DNA of 64,000 bases from Microcebus murinus (Eukaryota > Chordata > Mammalia > Primates > Cheirogaleidae). The DNA is taken from the NCBI RefSeq assembly GCF_040939455.1, contig NC_134119.1, positions 10,280,501-10,344,500 of the forward strand, given 5' to 3'. Under the pieces are notes generated by a model. It was not told where the DNA came from. It ran no database searches and worked only from the letters and a program-made list of their open reading frames with translations. Position numbers and translations under genes: made by a program. How positions within the stretch are numbered: the stretch's first letter is position 1; each line of letters begins with the position of its first letter. Positions 35,603 to 45,870 of the stretch are shown here, piece by piece.

Positions 35603-36380
35603 GGATGTAACTTGATGCACTGAGAAAAGCATTAGCCTGGGAGCCCAAATCCTGCCTCTCATCTAGCCCTCGATTTCTAAAAGCCACAACATACTGCCTT
35701 GAAATACGACAGTGTTTGTCTCATTCCTCCAGTCCTTCCCGCGTGAGACTCTGCCCTGGCAAGTCAGAGGGATAAACACTGTGTGCAAGAGAATTAAAAC
35801 TGTTTCTGCAGAAATGAAAGGAGAAATTGATTAGGTTCCTTTTTTATCTTTTTTCTTACTTCAAAAGGAAGCTCTTGAAAATAAGCAGGGAGGCCTGAGG
35901 AGGGCAAGGCGTCAAGGTTATGCCATAAAAATGGTATGAAAAGAGGACACGGATGTTGCCAGAGCCCCCCATCCTGGGGACACTGGGGGAGACTCAGCTC
36001 CTCTGGGAGACTGAGGGGACCAGACCCGAAGAGATGAAGTGATAGGATCTGAGTCAGCATCCAGAGAGCCCCAGAAGCCAAGCCCGCCCCTGTGGACCAC
36101 CTGCCACCAATTAAGGGTCCCCCTGAGCTCTTCAGAGCCAGAGAAGGAAGGGCCTTCCATTGGCAGCTGCTCAGGGGTCCCCAAGGACTGGCAGGATGAT
36201 GCCCACCTAAAACCAGGGCTGGGCCGAGCACTAACTGAACGACTGCGGCCCAACTCTCTTGGCAACAGCCCGAGATACTTCTACGTTCCACCCTCCTGCT
36301 GGAAGCCTACGGGGCAGAAGACCCAGCACCTGGACCCGTCTGGGGCTGGACCGTGGGTGGCCCCACCCAGGCCTGTTGCG
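35603..36380. other. Unassigned sequence
   Basis: I recognise no gene or repeat. A minus-strand frame at 36291-35794 has no known domain. Confidence 0.3.
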
Positions 36381-36384
36381 TGAA

Positions 36385-36480
36385 GCCTCTACCTCTGCGA
36401 GCCTCTGTTTCCTCTTCTGTAAAATGGACAGGGTGGTGCTTGACCACCACAAGCAAACAGCAGACAGATCAAAAGAAGCG
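36385..36480 (+). repeat. MIR SINE fragment
   Basis: Contains GAGCCTCTGTTTCCTCTTCTGT and AAAATGGACAGG. Confidence 0.7.
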
Positions 36481-36689
36481 GGACTTTCCTACCCCTTACA
36501 TGCTCTCAGTAGCATTCGTGTAGGAGAAGCGTGGGGGAGGGGGTGGCGAGGAAGACTGGAGCCAGCCTGCCACAAAGCAGAGACGGCTCTCCAGGACTTG
36601 CCTCCAAATAGCTGTGACAGTTAGCCAGACCATCTGTCCCAGCAGCTCCCTTCTTGAAGAAGAGATGGCGGAATCAAGGCATCGATCCA

Positions 36690-36885
36690 TCCGGTCATTC
36701 ATTCTACAAATGTTTATTGAGTACTTTCTATGTGCCAAGCACTGGGCTAGGCCCCGGGAGTAAAACTGAGACTAAGAGGGCTTAGAGTCCAGTGAAGCAG
36801 ACAAGTACTTCAAGATAATTAAAGGGAAGTATTCAACTACAGTTGTCAAAAGTGCTGCAACGAAAATACACAGAGATCACTACTG
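36690..36885 (-). mobile_element. L2 LINE 3' end
   Basis: Contains TCATTCATTCTACAAATGTT, TATTGAGTACTTTCTATGTG and CCAAGCACTGGGCTAGGCCC. Confidence 0.8.
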
Positions 36886-37119
36886 TCAAGAACCCTGAAG
36901 CGTCTGAGACTTACCCTACTTGCAAGTGAGCCAGTTTCATGGATGCTGGCAGCAGATCCGAGACAAAGGACAGTTTCCTACTCACAGCCACAGCAGCAGC
37001 CAGAGTATCAACAGTCCCTTGCACTAGTTCCTTCAGCCCCAATTCCTACAGGGCAGTGCAAAGACATGCAGTGAGCTGCATTACAGGAGAGGAACCCGGG
37101 CTTAGAAAACCCAAATCTG

Positions 37120-37492
37120 TGTGTTTCAAAAAGTGTAACATAAAATTTACCATTTTAACCATTTCTAAACATACAGTTCGGCAGCCTTAAGTACATCCAC
37201 ATTGTTGTGCAGCAACAGATCTCCAAAACTTTTTCATCTTGCATAACAGAAATTCTGCACTCACTGAACAATGACTCCCCATTTCTCCCTCCCCCGGCCT
37301 CTAGCAAACATGATTATACTTTCTGTGTCTGTGAATTTAAATACTCTAGGTCCTCATATAAGTGGAATCATACAGTATTTGTCTTTTTGTGTCTGGCTTA
37401 TTTCACTTAGCGTAATGATCTGAAGTTTTATCTATGATGTAACATGTGCCAGAATTTTCTTCCTTTTTAAGGCTGAATAATATTCAGAAACT
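37120..37492 (-). mobile_element. L1M-type LINE 3' fragment
   Basis: Contains ACATAAAATTTACCATTTTA, ATATAAGTGGAATCATACAG and AAGGCTGAATAATATTC; same family as 23255-24195. Confidence 0.92.
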
Positions 37493-38887
37493 CTAATCTT
37501 ATATAATGGACAGTAAACATGCCTGCTCTTTGATTTGGAGAGAGACACTCTCTCTGCCTTCCAAGGCTGTTCACTACATGAACATCTTCTAAAATAGAGT
37601 CAGGAACACAGGCAGCTAGCACCTTTGCTCACAAGACACGCAAACACACAAGACACCCATGGAGAATTGTCTCCCAACAACCATCAATCCACAAGAGAGT
37701 CATTCCTCCACCTACCCGTTCATTCAATACAGATTTACCAGCGCTGGGTACAGACCAGCTATGAAACACAGTGCTACAAATAGAGACAGAAGATTCTATA
37801 CAAGGAGGTAGTATAACATTGTGATTGAAGATGCATGATTTTTTTTAATCCAGCAAGTTCTCTTCTTAGAAATTACTCAAGAAAAAAATGAGTGTCCTTG
37901 GCCTCAGGTTCTCTGAGAAGGGAAGATTTGAGCTGTGCAACCCCCATGAGTCCCTCACCCTCTCTGGGCTCCCTTTCATCATCCGAATGCTTAAAGGAGG
38001 TCTGACAACACAATCTCTGGGAGCTGTTTCAACGATGACGATCCAGGGGCATTTGACAGGACAAGTACAAAGCACAGGCCACGTTCTCTCAAGGTTTTGA
38101 GACTTAAAGGACAAATGACCGAGGGACAGAGTTCACCAAGGCAGTGTTCTCCAAGGCAAAATAAAATGCATCTCAGGCCAAAGGGCTGAGAGCTGAGGCT
38201 CTGACAGCTTTGCTGCTGCAGAATGAAGACATTCTCCTGTCTCGCTTCCCATCTGCAGGAACAAAACAAGGTGGCAAAAACCCAGAGTACTCCACTTAGC
38301 TGTCGGCAGTCCTCCGACTGGCTGCAGCCTCGGAAATAAATGGTCCCGTCAGCTGCTGGGGAGGGTGAGCTCAGGATTTCAGATGAAAATGAAATAAGAG
38401 GGAACACAGCCCAGAAGCAATGCAAAGTAACGCAAGGGGACAAAAAATCTTCCACTGCAGCAAGTGCTGCAATGGGCGCTGACCTCAGATACAGGGACAC
38501 GGGGAATGAGCTCATGCCCCGGGGTGGGGGATGGGGGGTGGGGGGTGTGCCCTTCTGGGATCCAGGGGCTGTCTGAAGGGACCTTGGTCCTGGCTGGCAG
38601 GGCCAGTGCATTCTTGTCCTCCCCACCCCCACCCTGCCCTCCTCTTGCTAAAGCTCTGCACTCCTGCAAGTCTCCAGATCCCAGCGACAGCCCTGTGCTA
38701 AGGAAAGAAAGCCCGGAACCTGACCGCCCCCTAGCAGGGGAGGCAGATTACAATCGCAGGAAACAAGACAACTCTGAGAAGCAAGACCTCCCTAATCTGG
38801 GGGATGGAGGAGGACAGCAACAACAAACCCGGCATCTGCAGGCACCTGGGTCCTGCTGGAAGATCCAGGTTCAGGGGCATTCTGTGC
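37493..38887. other. Unassigned sequence
   Basis: I recognise no gene. There is a GGGGTGGGGGATGGGGGGTG run at 38521-38550. Frames on the minus strand (38632-37991) show no known domain. Confidence 0.35.
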
Positions 38888-39078
38888 GTGTTGCAGTCAC
38901 GGCTTCTCGTTTTCTAACTGTGCAAGCCTGAGCGAGCTTTCTACCTGTGTCTCACTTCCCCCATCCCAAAAACAGGGGGAATAATAATACCCATGTCGGG
39001 AAACTGTGAGAATGAAATATAAAAACCGTAGAACAGTATCTGGCACAGAGTAAGTGCTCTCAATAAGTTAGATTACTT
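38888..39078 (+). repeat. MIR SINE
   Basis: Contains TAACTGTGCAAGCCTGAGCG, AATAATAATACCCATGTCGG and AGTATCTGGCACAGAGTAAG. Confidence 0.85.
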
Positions 39079-39535
39079 TTATGTCTATAAATCTATTATG
39101 TTATATTCACATTAAGTATACCTCTACGTGTATAGCTAAGAACACGTGACACTACTCAAGTCCAAACACCCATCTGAGCTCATTGCAAGTATCTATGACT
39201 GGGCTCACAGCAAGCCCTTCTGTCTGACTCGCCCCTCCCCCATCTACCCAACAAGCTTGTGCGCTCAGACCCTCCCCCACGCCCACCCTCCCTCCCGCCA
39301 CGCGACATATCTGCCCGTGCTCAGCACCTGATGAGCCGTGTTCCTCATAAGAAAAAGTTGAAAGCAGGGGCTAAAATTTCAAATGCCTATAGGAGCCAGG
39401 AAGGCATTAATAAAATAGATAAGAAAAGAGCCCAGTATCACATATTAAGGCATGGTGAGGATTGTGACAAAGTGGAGAAGCCACATCCCGTCTAAAGGAA
39501 AAAGTTGCTGACAGCTCCAGCCAATTTTTGCCAGG
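39079..39535. other. Unassigned sequence
   Basis: I recognise no gene or repeat. Confidence 0.3.
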
Positions 39536-39690
39536 CAGGAAGAATGCAGGTTCAGAGTTGGCCCATCTTCTCAGTCTTCAAGGGAAGCCAGAAATCCAGA
39601 TCCGTATGTGAAATCTCCTGATTTTCAAATATTGGCACGTAATTCATGATTTGTAAAACATGGATGTCCCAGCAAGATACGACTGTTTGC
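39536..39690 (+). repeat. Unnamed interspersed repeat, copy 1
   Basis: Shares GTATGTGAAATCTCCTGATT and TTTTCAAATATTGGCACGTA with copies at 41835 and 52090. The family is unknown to me. Confidence 0.55.
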
Positions 39691-40269
39691 ATCCTCTGAG
39701 TTGAGGGGACGGAGCCCTCCCAGCCATTACTGGCCACTAGGCAAGTGCCCTCTCCCCGAAAACACCAGAACGTCCAGGCTGAGCTGAAGCACCAAGGAAC
39801 ACTAGACAGATCTCAATTAAGCACCACCAGCGCGCCTTTAGTTGACAAAGGCTTAGGGGAGGGTGGGGGAGAGAGCCCCCGGGGGCTGAGCAGTGGAGGG
39901 AAGCTGAACAGGACAGAGGAGGTGGGCTTTGAAACGGGCCTTGAGGGTTGTCAGGACTCAGCAAAACCAGGGAGCAAACCACAGAGCAGAGGAGGGTGAG
40001 GAAGACAGGGTGTTCGAGAGAACTGAAAGCTTAAACTCAGAGCTTCGCCCCTTCAAGCATGGATGCAAATGTAACGCTGCAGCACTCTCTTGAGGAAGAT
40101 TCTATTAGGAAGGTGCTCTTCCCCGGCTTGGGGCTGATGGCATGCGGAGACAGCACTGAGGATGCAGGGCTCCTCCCGGGAGACAAGACAGCGCACTGGC
40201 TGTCCCTGTGGCCTAGCTTATCTGGAAGTCTGGGACCCGTGCAGACGCCCCGGAGCTGCGCACCTGCGA
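39691..40269. other. Unassigned sequence
   Basis: I recognise no gene or repeat. Confidence 0.3.
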
Positions 40270-40412
40270 TCTCCAGTGACAGAACGCGAGCTCCTCCAGG
40301 GCTGGAAGCGTGTCTTTTGTATCCCCAGCGCTTGCTCAGTGCTTGGCATACAGAAGGTCCATACAGAACGTGTCTTGAACGATCCAGTGAATGAAATGAA
40401 AGAACAGGACGT
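40270..40412 (+). mobile_element. L2 LINE 3' end
   Basis: Contains GAGCTCCTCCAGGGCTGGAA, TGTATCCCCAGCGCTTGCTC and AGTGCTTGGCATACAGAAGG. Confidence 0.78.
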
Positions 40413-40864
40413 GTGATGTCAAAGAATATGGTGCCTGACCACGTTTCCCAAACCGAATTTTCCCCCCAGGACAGAGAAAGTGAGTGACGGCCTCAATGCT
40501 CATTGCACGCTGGCTGCAGCTATGAAGATTTTGCACAGAGAACATCTCTTGGGAGAGCCAGGAAAGGGACAGCGAGTGACATCGGATAATGGCCAGAATC
40601 AGCAAGGCCTAAAATGGCCTCAAAGCCCCAGGAGATGGACACAATGTCCACCTGTCAGAGTTCTAGCAGGCATGTTGGATCATTCTGGAACCAGAGTCAG
40701 GCATAAGGACCCTTTTCTTGGAGAGCCAGGACGGCTGAGAGGCTCAGGGTGTCAAGGGGGTGTGTGTCCAGTCTGGTGGCACTAGGTGGACCACAGCCCA
40801 GGTCCCCTGACTCCCAGCCCAGAGCTCTTTCCAAAGAAGCCTGGACCAGGAGCAGGGCTAGAGC
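40413..40864. other. Unassigned sequence
   Basis: I recognise no gene or repeat. Confidence 0.3.
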
Positions 40865-41040
40865 TGGGGTGAGGCAGGTGGGTGCAAAATTTAACAGAGT
40901 GTCCCAAAGCTCTGTAATCAAGATAAACATTTTGATAAAATATTTTTCAAAATCAAAATTAGTACCAAAAAAGTCATGACGAGGAAAATATCAAATTTTA
41001 AAAAGACTTCAATAAAGCCATGCCTCAGCCTCACCCACTG
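40865..41040 (+). repeat. Unnamed interspersed repeat (pair with 62777)
   Basis: GTGAGGCAGGTGGGTGCAAA, then TCAAAATCAAAATTAGTACC and AAAATATCAAATTTTAAAAA, aligns in order with 62777-62960. Confidence 0.65.
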
Positions 41041-41599
41041 CATCCTGACACTAGCTGGGACCAGGAGTCCAGAGGGAACACTGGGCTGGGACCCAAAGGA
41101 ACTGGTTGTGTGGAAATCTACAGGAAGACGACTACAGGCAGAGGGCAGGGCTCAGGGTGTCAGAGGAACAGAAGAGGGGACAGAGGGCCTGGGGCAGAGT
41201 GACGCCCCCACCCATCCCCACCCTGACTCAACAGAGAGACCAGCACTTTTCCTACAATCAGCCACTCCCCACGGGCAGCCAGTGGGACCCCCGCCAGAAA
41301 AGCTAACTCTGGACAAAGAAAGCCCCACCCCACCACTCCTCGACCCAATCCCCCAACTCTAACCAGAGCCAAGCCTTTGCATCTCGAGGAGGGATGGACA
41401 GAAGAAACTGGACAGCTCTGGGTAACCTTTCCTGCCATGGAAAAACAGCCCAGGCCTTTACGCTTCCTGACAGCAGGTTATAAATGGGAAGGAAAGCATA
41501 TTCTTAAAACCGCTGACAGTGTCTCCCTTTTAAGGTATTTCCTCGGGGCCAGCCACTCCACATTCTCCTCCTGCCCCTGAAATGAACAGCAGTTTGTTT
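41041..41599. other. Unassigned sequence
   Basis: I recognise no gene or repeat. Confidence 0.3.
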
Positions 41600-41690
41600 T
41601 TCTCTGACAGCTGGGGCTCTCCTTGAGGTCAGACAGGCCTGGGTTCAGATCCGGCTTTGCCACTTACTGCTCAACCCCAGACGATGCGCC
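41600..41690 (+). repeat. MIR SINE 5' fragment
   Basis: Contains TCAGACAGGCCTGGGTTCAG and ATCCGGCTTTGCCACTTACT. Confidence 0.75.
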
Positions 41691-41834
41691 AAGACGAAAG
41701 GTCACCACCTCTCACTTCCAGAGGCCCGGTGGTGACTTAGATGGCATGATGTGGGCTGAAGGGCAAACCACAGGGGTAGACAAGAGGGGACCACGACCTG
41801 GCACCAGCACACTGTGCTGCTAAAAGATGCTGGC

Positions 41835-41975
41835 CAGATCTCCCAGTGCTTCAAAAGAAAAAATTTCATGTGAAATCTCTCGATTTTTAAAGGTCAGCAG
41901 CTAATTTAAAAATTTTTTTAATTTAACTCAGTAGAAACAAAACAGGTCTACACGCCAGAGCCCGCCACCTGTCCC
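41835..41975 (+). repeat. Unnamed interspersed repeat, copy 2
   Basis: Shares TTTCATGTGAAATCTCTCGA and TCAGCAGCTAATTTAAAAAT with copies at 39536 and 52090. Confidence 0.5.
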
Positions 41976-43359
41976 CATGTGTGCCTCTGATGTCTTCAAG
42001 CCACCCAGGGGGCACCTTGCACCTAGCAGGTGTCAGCGAGCGTGGATGGCACCCGTCTTCCCAGAAGCTTTCACGGGCATCACTGCCATCCCCTTCCGCA
42101 CGACAGCTTGGGAAGGGAAGGGACGCTTCTCGGGAGGGAAGGAAGATATGAAGAGAAGAGCTGAAAATCTGGAAGGCTCTAAGGGAGGGAGGAACTGCAA
42201 AGAGGGAATTCCTTAAAAGGATTTAAAAGAATGCTATTGGACACTGTTTAGCACAGTCGGGGATAAGATCAGGCAGTGATTTCACTGCGGGGTGCCACCG
42301 CAGGTCTGTCCGTGGGGGCGGGCAGGGGCCGGAGGGAGTCATCATTCTTCCTGATGGTCTCCACTCAGTGTGCAGGGACTTCTGTTGAAGGTCACCTCAA
42401 CGCCTGACTCAGGGGCACAGTGTTCTGACAGGCCCAGCCCCTCTCGAGAGGTGGCCGGAAGGTCCCACTGATCCTAACAACGGAAGTCAGCTTGAGCCTC
42501 AGTGGAGCCATCCGTTCGAGAGGGCCCTAAAGCCAGACCCAGCTGGTTGGGGGTCAAGCCTTCAACACCGGTGTTTCTCAAAGTGAGATCCCAGGCCAGC
42601 ACACAGCCCTCCCCTGGTGGAGCTGGGTATCTGTGGGGACGGGACAACAGGCAGCTGCAAAGCCCAGGAACGCCGAGGTCCAGGTGCGGGAGGAAGAGCG
42701 GTGTTTCTCAACACCAAATCCAGGAACCATCTGACCACCAAAGCCCACGCGAGCCCCTCCCCTCCGCAGCACTGCTGGCCGGTGTCCTTGCTGTCCCTCG
42801 AACATGCCTCTCCTCTGCCTGGGGGACACTGGCTCCGCCGCTCTGTCTCCTCCGAAAGCGCTCTTGCCGCGTCCTCCAAAGATGGACTTCCCCTTGCTCA
42901 GGACTCAGTGTGACTGCCCCCTCTTCCAAGAGCTCCCCCTGAGAGCTCCCCCTCACTGCGCTCTCTCCTCACTCTGCACCCCTCCTCTGCTCTGGCCTCT
43001 TCCCCGCCCTTCCCCAGACTGCCAGCATGATGCATGTCTGCAGGCTCCTGGCTCTCCCTGGCCCAGCACACGGTGAGTTCCTGGGGGCAGGTCCTCGCCC
43101 CTTGTGGCCTTCACCTCACCAGCGAGCCAGCCTTCGCTGGATGAACGGACTCGGTGCTTATTCCCCAGGGTTAGCGTTGAGCCTCTCTCCCTATGAAGCC
43201 CCAGGAAGCGCCCACACCTGCCAAACCTGCCCGTTCTCAAGGAGAAGGCCTCAGGCGGGTCCACAGCCAAGCTTCTTCCCGTCCTTTCTCGGTTCTCTGA
43301 TTGCGGGCAAAGGCAGTAGAGACAGGAAAGGAGAAAAGGAAAGGAGAGCACAAGGCGAG
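41976..43359. other. KCNG1: Unassigned flank of the CpG island
   Basis: Contains a strong donor-like CACG|GTGAGT at 43072 and a GC-rich stretch at 42310. I recognise no coding exon. Part of the KCNG1 promoter region could reach in here. Confidence 0.35.
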
Positions 43360-44960
43360 CGACCCTGGGAACCCCGCTCTGCAGGCGGCACCCCGCTGGG
43401 GAGGGCCCGCCAACCCACCTCTGTGGGCTCCTACCGGCTCAGCTGCGAGGCGGCGCTCCAGGCCTGCTGGCTTCGCGCCGGGTGCAGGCCCAGGACCTGG
43501 CTCAAGGCTACGCCGGCCTGTGCGACTCCGGGTCTTGGCGCGCACGTGGACCTGGATGGAATGGCACCTGCCACGGCACAGGCTGTCCCTAAGAAGTTGG
43601 TGCAGCAAAGCGCCGCAGCCCCGGGGCCCACAGTGGCAGGAGCGGCCCAGGCAACGGTGCCCTGGAGCTCGGGAAAGGCGAGTGTGCGTGGCCCCCGGGA
43701 GGTGGAGCTAGTGTGGAGCGCGCGGCTCCAGGGCAAGCGGTGCCTGGACGGCATGAAGGATGCGGCACGTGCGGTCCTGGGGCAATGGAGCGAGGTGCCC
43801 ACGGGCAGCGGTGCACTTCGGCCTCCAGGGAAAGGCACGAGACATGGCGCACGTGGTCCCCAGGATGTGCAAGCGCGGGGAGCGTGCAGCCTCGCGGCAA
43901 CGGAGGGTAGGGACTTTAAGAACTTGGCTCACGTAGCCCCTGGGGCAACGGTGCGAGGGGCCCAGGACCACCCGTGCACTTGGACCGCCCAGGAAAGCAC
44001 GTGACATGGAGCGCGACCCCTGGAGGTTGCGGCGCAGCCGGCGCGGGACCTTAAGGCTGGCGCGTGCGGGCGGAGTGGCAGCGGCGCGCAGGGTGGGAGG
44101 GGAGAGCAGATCGGGAAGGAGACGGCGATGGCAGGGGAGGGCTTAGCGCGTGCCTCGGTGACCGGGGCTCTGGAATGCGCTGCGCGGAGCGCTACCCGGG
44201 CAAGCGTGCGGGGGCCCCCGGATTCGAGGTACAGGACCCCGACTGGGCGCCCAGACGCCCGGCGTCGGTTGCCACCGTCCCGGCGCCGCGCTCCCGGCTG
44301 CCCGCCCGTTGTCCCCGCCCCGCGCTTAGTCCCCTCCCTCCGTCCCGCCTCCTGCCCCGGCTCCCTCCCTCGGCGGCCGGCGCGCCGCGCTCCCGGCGTA
44401 CTCGGAGCCCGGCGGGGACCCGGAGGCAGACGGGGCGGCCCTGGGTCCGAGTGCGGGAGCTGAGTCAGGCCCGGGGGCCGAAGTTCGGCGGCGGCTCCAG
44501 GAGGCAGAGCGGGCGCCCCGGGGGGCTTCTAGCCCCCTTTCGGGTCCTCGCCCCGGACCCGCTGGCAGCCGGGGAGGAGACCGAAGCCGCGGCCCGGCCA
44601 ACTCCGAGGCGGGGACGCCGCGACGGGAACTTGAGGTGGGAACTTTGCGCGCTGCAGCCTCGCCGGCCACTGCGCGGTGTGGACCGGCCCCTGCGGCTGC
44701 ATACTCGGGCTCGGGGACAGCCGCACGTGGCCGTGGCCCCGAACTCCCCTGCAGTGGCCTCGAAACCCGCCCGCGGAGAGGCTAGGGCGACCGAGGACCT
44801 GGGAGCAGCTGCTGGTGGCGACTTGGAGCGCGCTCGCCACGGCCACGGAGCGAGTCCAGCTGTGGTTCTTCCCAAGGGGTCCTTGGGATGCGAAGGGCTG
44901 GACGGTCTCCCAGTGACCCTGGCGAGGAGCGCATCCCGACTGGGCGGCGGCGTCCTGGGA
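43360..44960 (+). promoter_or_regulatory. KCNG1: CpG island, putative KCNG1 promoter and untranslated exon 1
   Basis: Dense CpG and very high G+C contrast with both flanks. A GC box (CCCCGCCCC, 44313-44321) is present and I see no TATA box, as expected for a CpG-island promoter. The island lies about 10 kb upstream of the first coding exon. That fits a gene whose human copy, as I recall, spans nearly 20 kb and begins with an untranslated exon. Possible exon 1 donors are CACG|GTGAGT at 43072 (just upstream of the island) and CGAG|GTACAG at 44229. Long open frames here (43027-44004 and 44064-45098) reflect scarce stop codons, not coding. Exon boundaries cannot be fixed from sequence alone. Confidence 0.6.
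43480..44040 (+). repeat. Degenerate GC-rich tandem repeat, ~150-165 bp unit, beside the CpG-island core
   Basis: Related blocks recur at similar spacing. CACGTGCGGTCCTGGGGCAA near 43765 matches CACGTAGCCCCTGGGGCAAC near 43930. GTGCACTTCGG at 43811 matches GTGCACTTGG at 43974 (163 bases). The GGGAAAGGC...GTGGCCCC block near 43670 recurs near 43827. Weaker related sequence begins near 43540. I count three to four diverged units. Confidence 0.6.
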
Positions 44961-45054
44961 GGAAGGAGAGTTGGGGATGGGGGAGGGGGCATCTGTCACT
45001 CGCTCATTCACTCTATCCTTGGGCACGGAATGGAGCATCTCCACCAGTGGGCCT

Positions 45055-45195
45055 TACTGAGTCATTCATTAACTGTGAACATAGCAAGCGTTTATTGAGC
45101 GCCTACTGTGTGCTAGGCGCCGGGGATACCGAGACAGTTCACTGGGTGCTCCAGTATCCGGTAGCACGGCAGGGGTCTCCCCAGCCTCAGGGCTC
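45055..45195 (-). mobile_element. L2 LINE 3' end
   Basis: Contains GAGTCATTCATTAACTGTGA, AGCGTTTATTGAGCGCCTAC and TGTGTGCTAGGCGCCGGGGA. Confidence 0.8.
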
Positions 45196-45259
45196 CCCAC
45201 TGGAGAGGGGCTCGGCCTGGGTGTGTTGGAGTCTTTGGGTGGGGAAGGAAAGGAGGGTT

Positions 45260-45480
45260 CTTTCATTCATTCATGGATTGGATAAAGATTGGTTGAGCGC
45301 CTACTATGGGCAGCTCACCATACCAAGTGTTCAACATTTACTCATTCATACAGCAAACAGTTATGGAGGCACCGTGCTGGGGAGAAAGCGGACAAGAGGA
45401 ACGGGATGGGGGCAGCCTCCATGCAGTTTGGAGAGGAGCAGGAATTAAGCCCCAGGCCCTCCCTTGGGAGGTCACGGAGT
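45260..45480 (-). mobile_element. L2 LINE 3' end
   Basis: Contains TTCTTTCATTCATTCATGGA and GGTTGAGCGCCTACTATGGG, followed by antisense L2 text (TGCAGTTTGGAGAGGAGCAG). Confidence 0.7.
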
Positions 45481-45536
45481 GCTGGGGTGGCCAACTGTAG
45501 TGGCCAACAGGCAGAAGTCCTGTGTTCATCTAATAC

Positions 45537-45655
45537 ATTGGTTCTCAAGGAGGGGGGCTGGAATTGGTTCTTGGCTAGGAAGAAAAGGCCTTGTAAAAGC
45601 TCTTGGGGGAGGGTGGCAGGGTGGGGGAGGAGGTTGAGAAACACTGATCTAAAAT
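45537..45655. mobile_element. Small hAT-like element
   Basis: Short element with imperfect inverted ends CATTGGTTCTCAAGGAG and GAGGTTGAGAAACACTGAT. Confidence 0.5.
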
Positions 45656-45689
45656 TACTGATGAAAGCAGGCTCCCACCGATGGGCTTT

Positions 45690-45870
45690 ATTAGTTGAGT
45701 TGTCCATTCTGCAGGCATTTTCTTAAGCATTTGCTATTCTTAAGCACTTAAAGGGTGCCAGGCGCCAGAGTTACCCAGGTGGATGAGAGGAGGGAGACAG
45801 ACGCATAGACACCCCCCTTCGCTGACGCCCTGAGACAAGTGCAGGGGGAGGTGAGAGGAGGGAGCAGGAA
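45690..45870 (-). mobile_element. L2 LINE fragment
   Basis: Contains GGGTGCCAGGCGCCAGAGTT and GGTGGATGAGAGGAGGGAGA after a CATTTTCTTAAGCATTTGC segment. Confidence 0.55.

Noticed and set aside
43027..45098. Two long + strand open frames (325 and 344 codons) over the CpG island
   Set aside because: G+C-rich DNA has few stop codons. The frames show no known domain, have repeat-like composition and span the degenerate tandem array. Better read as promoter and untranslated sequence.
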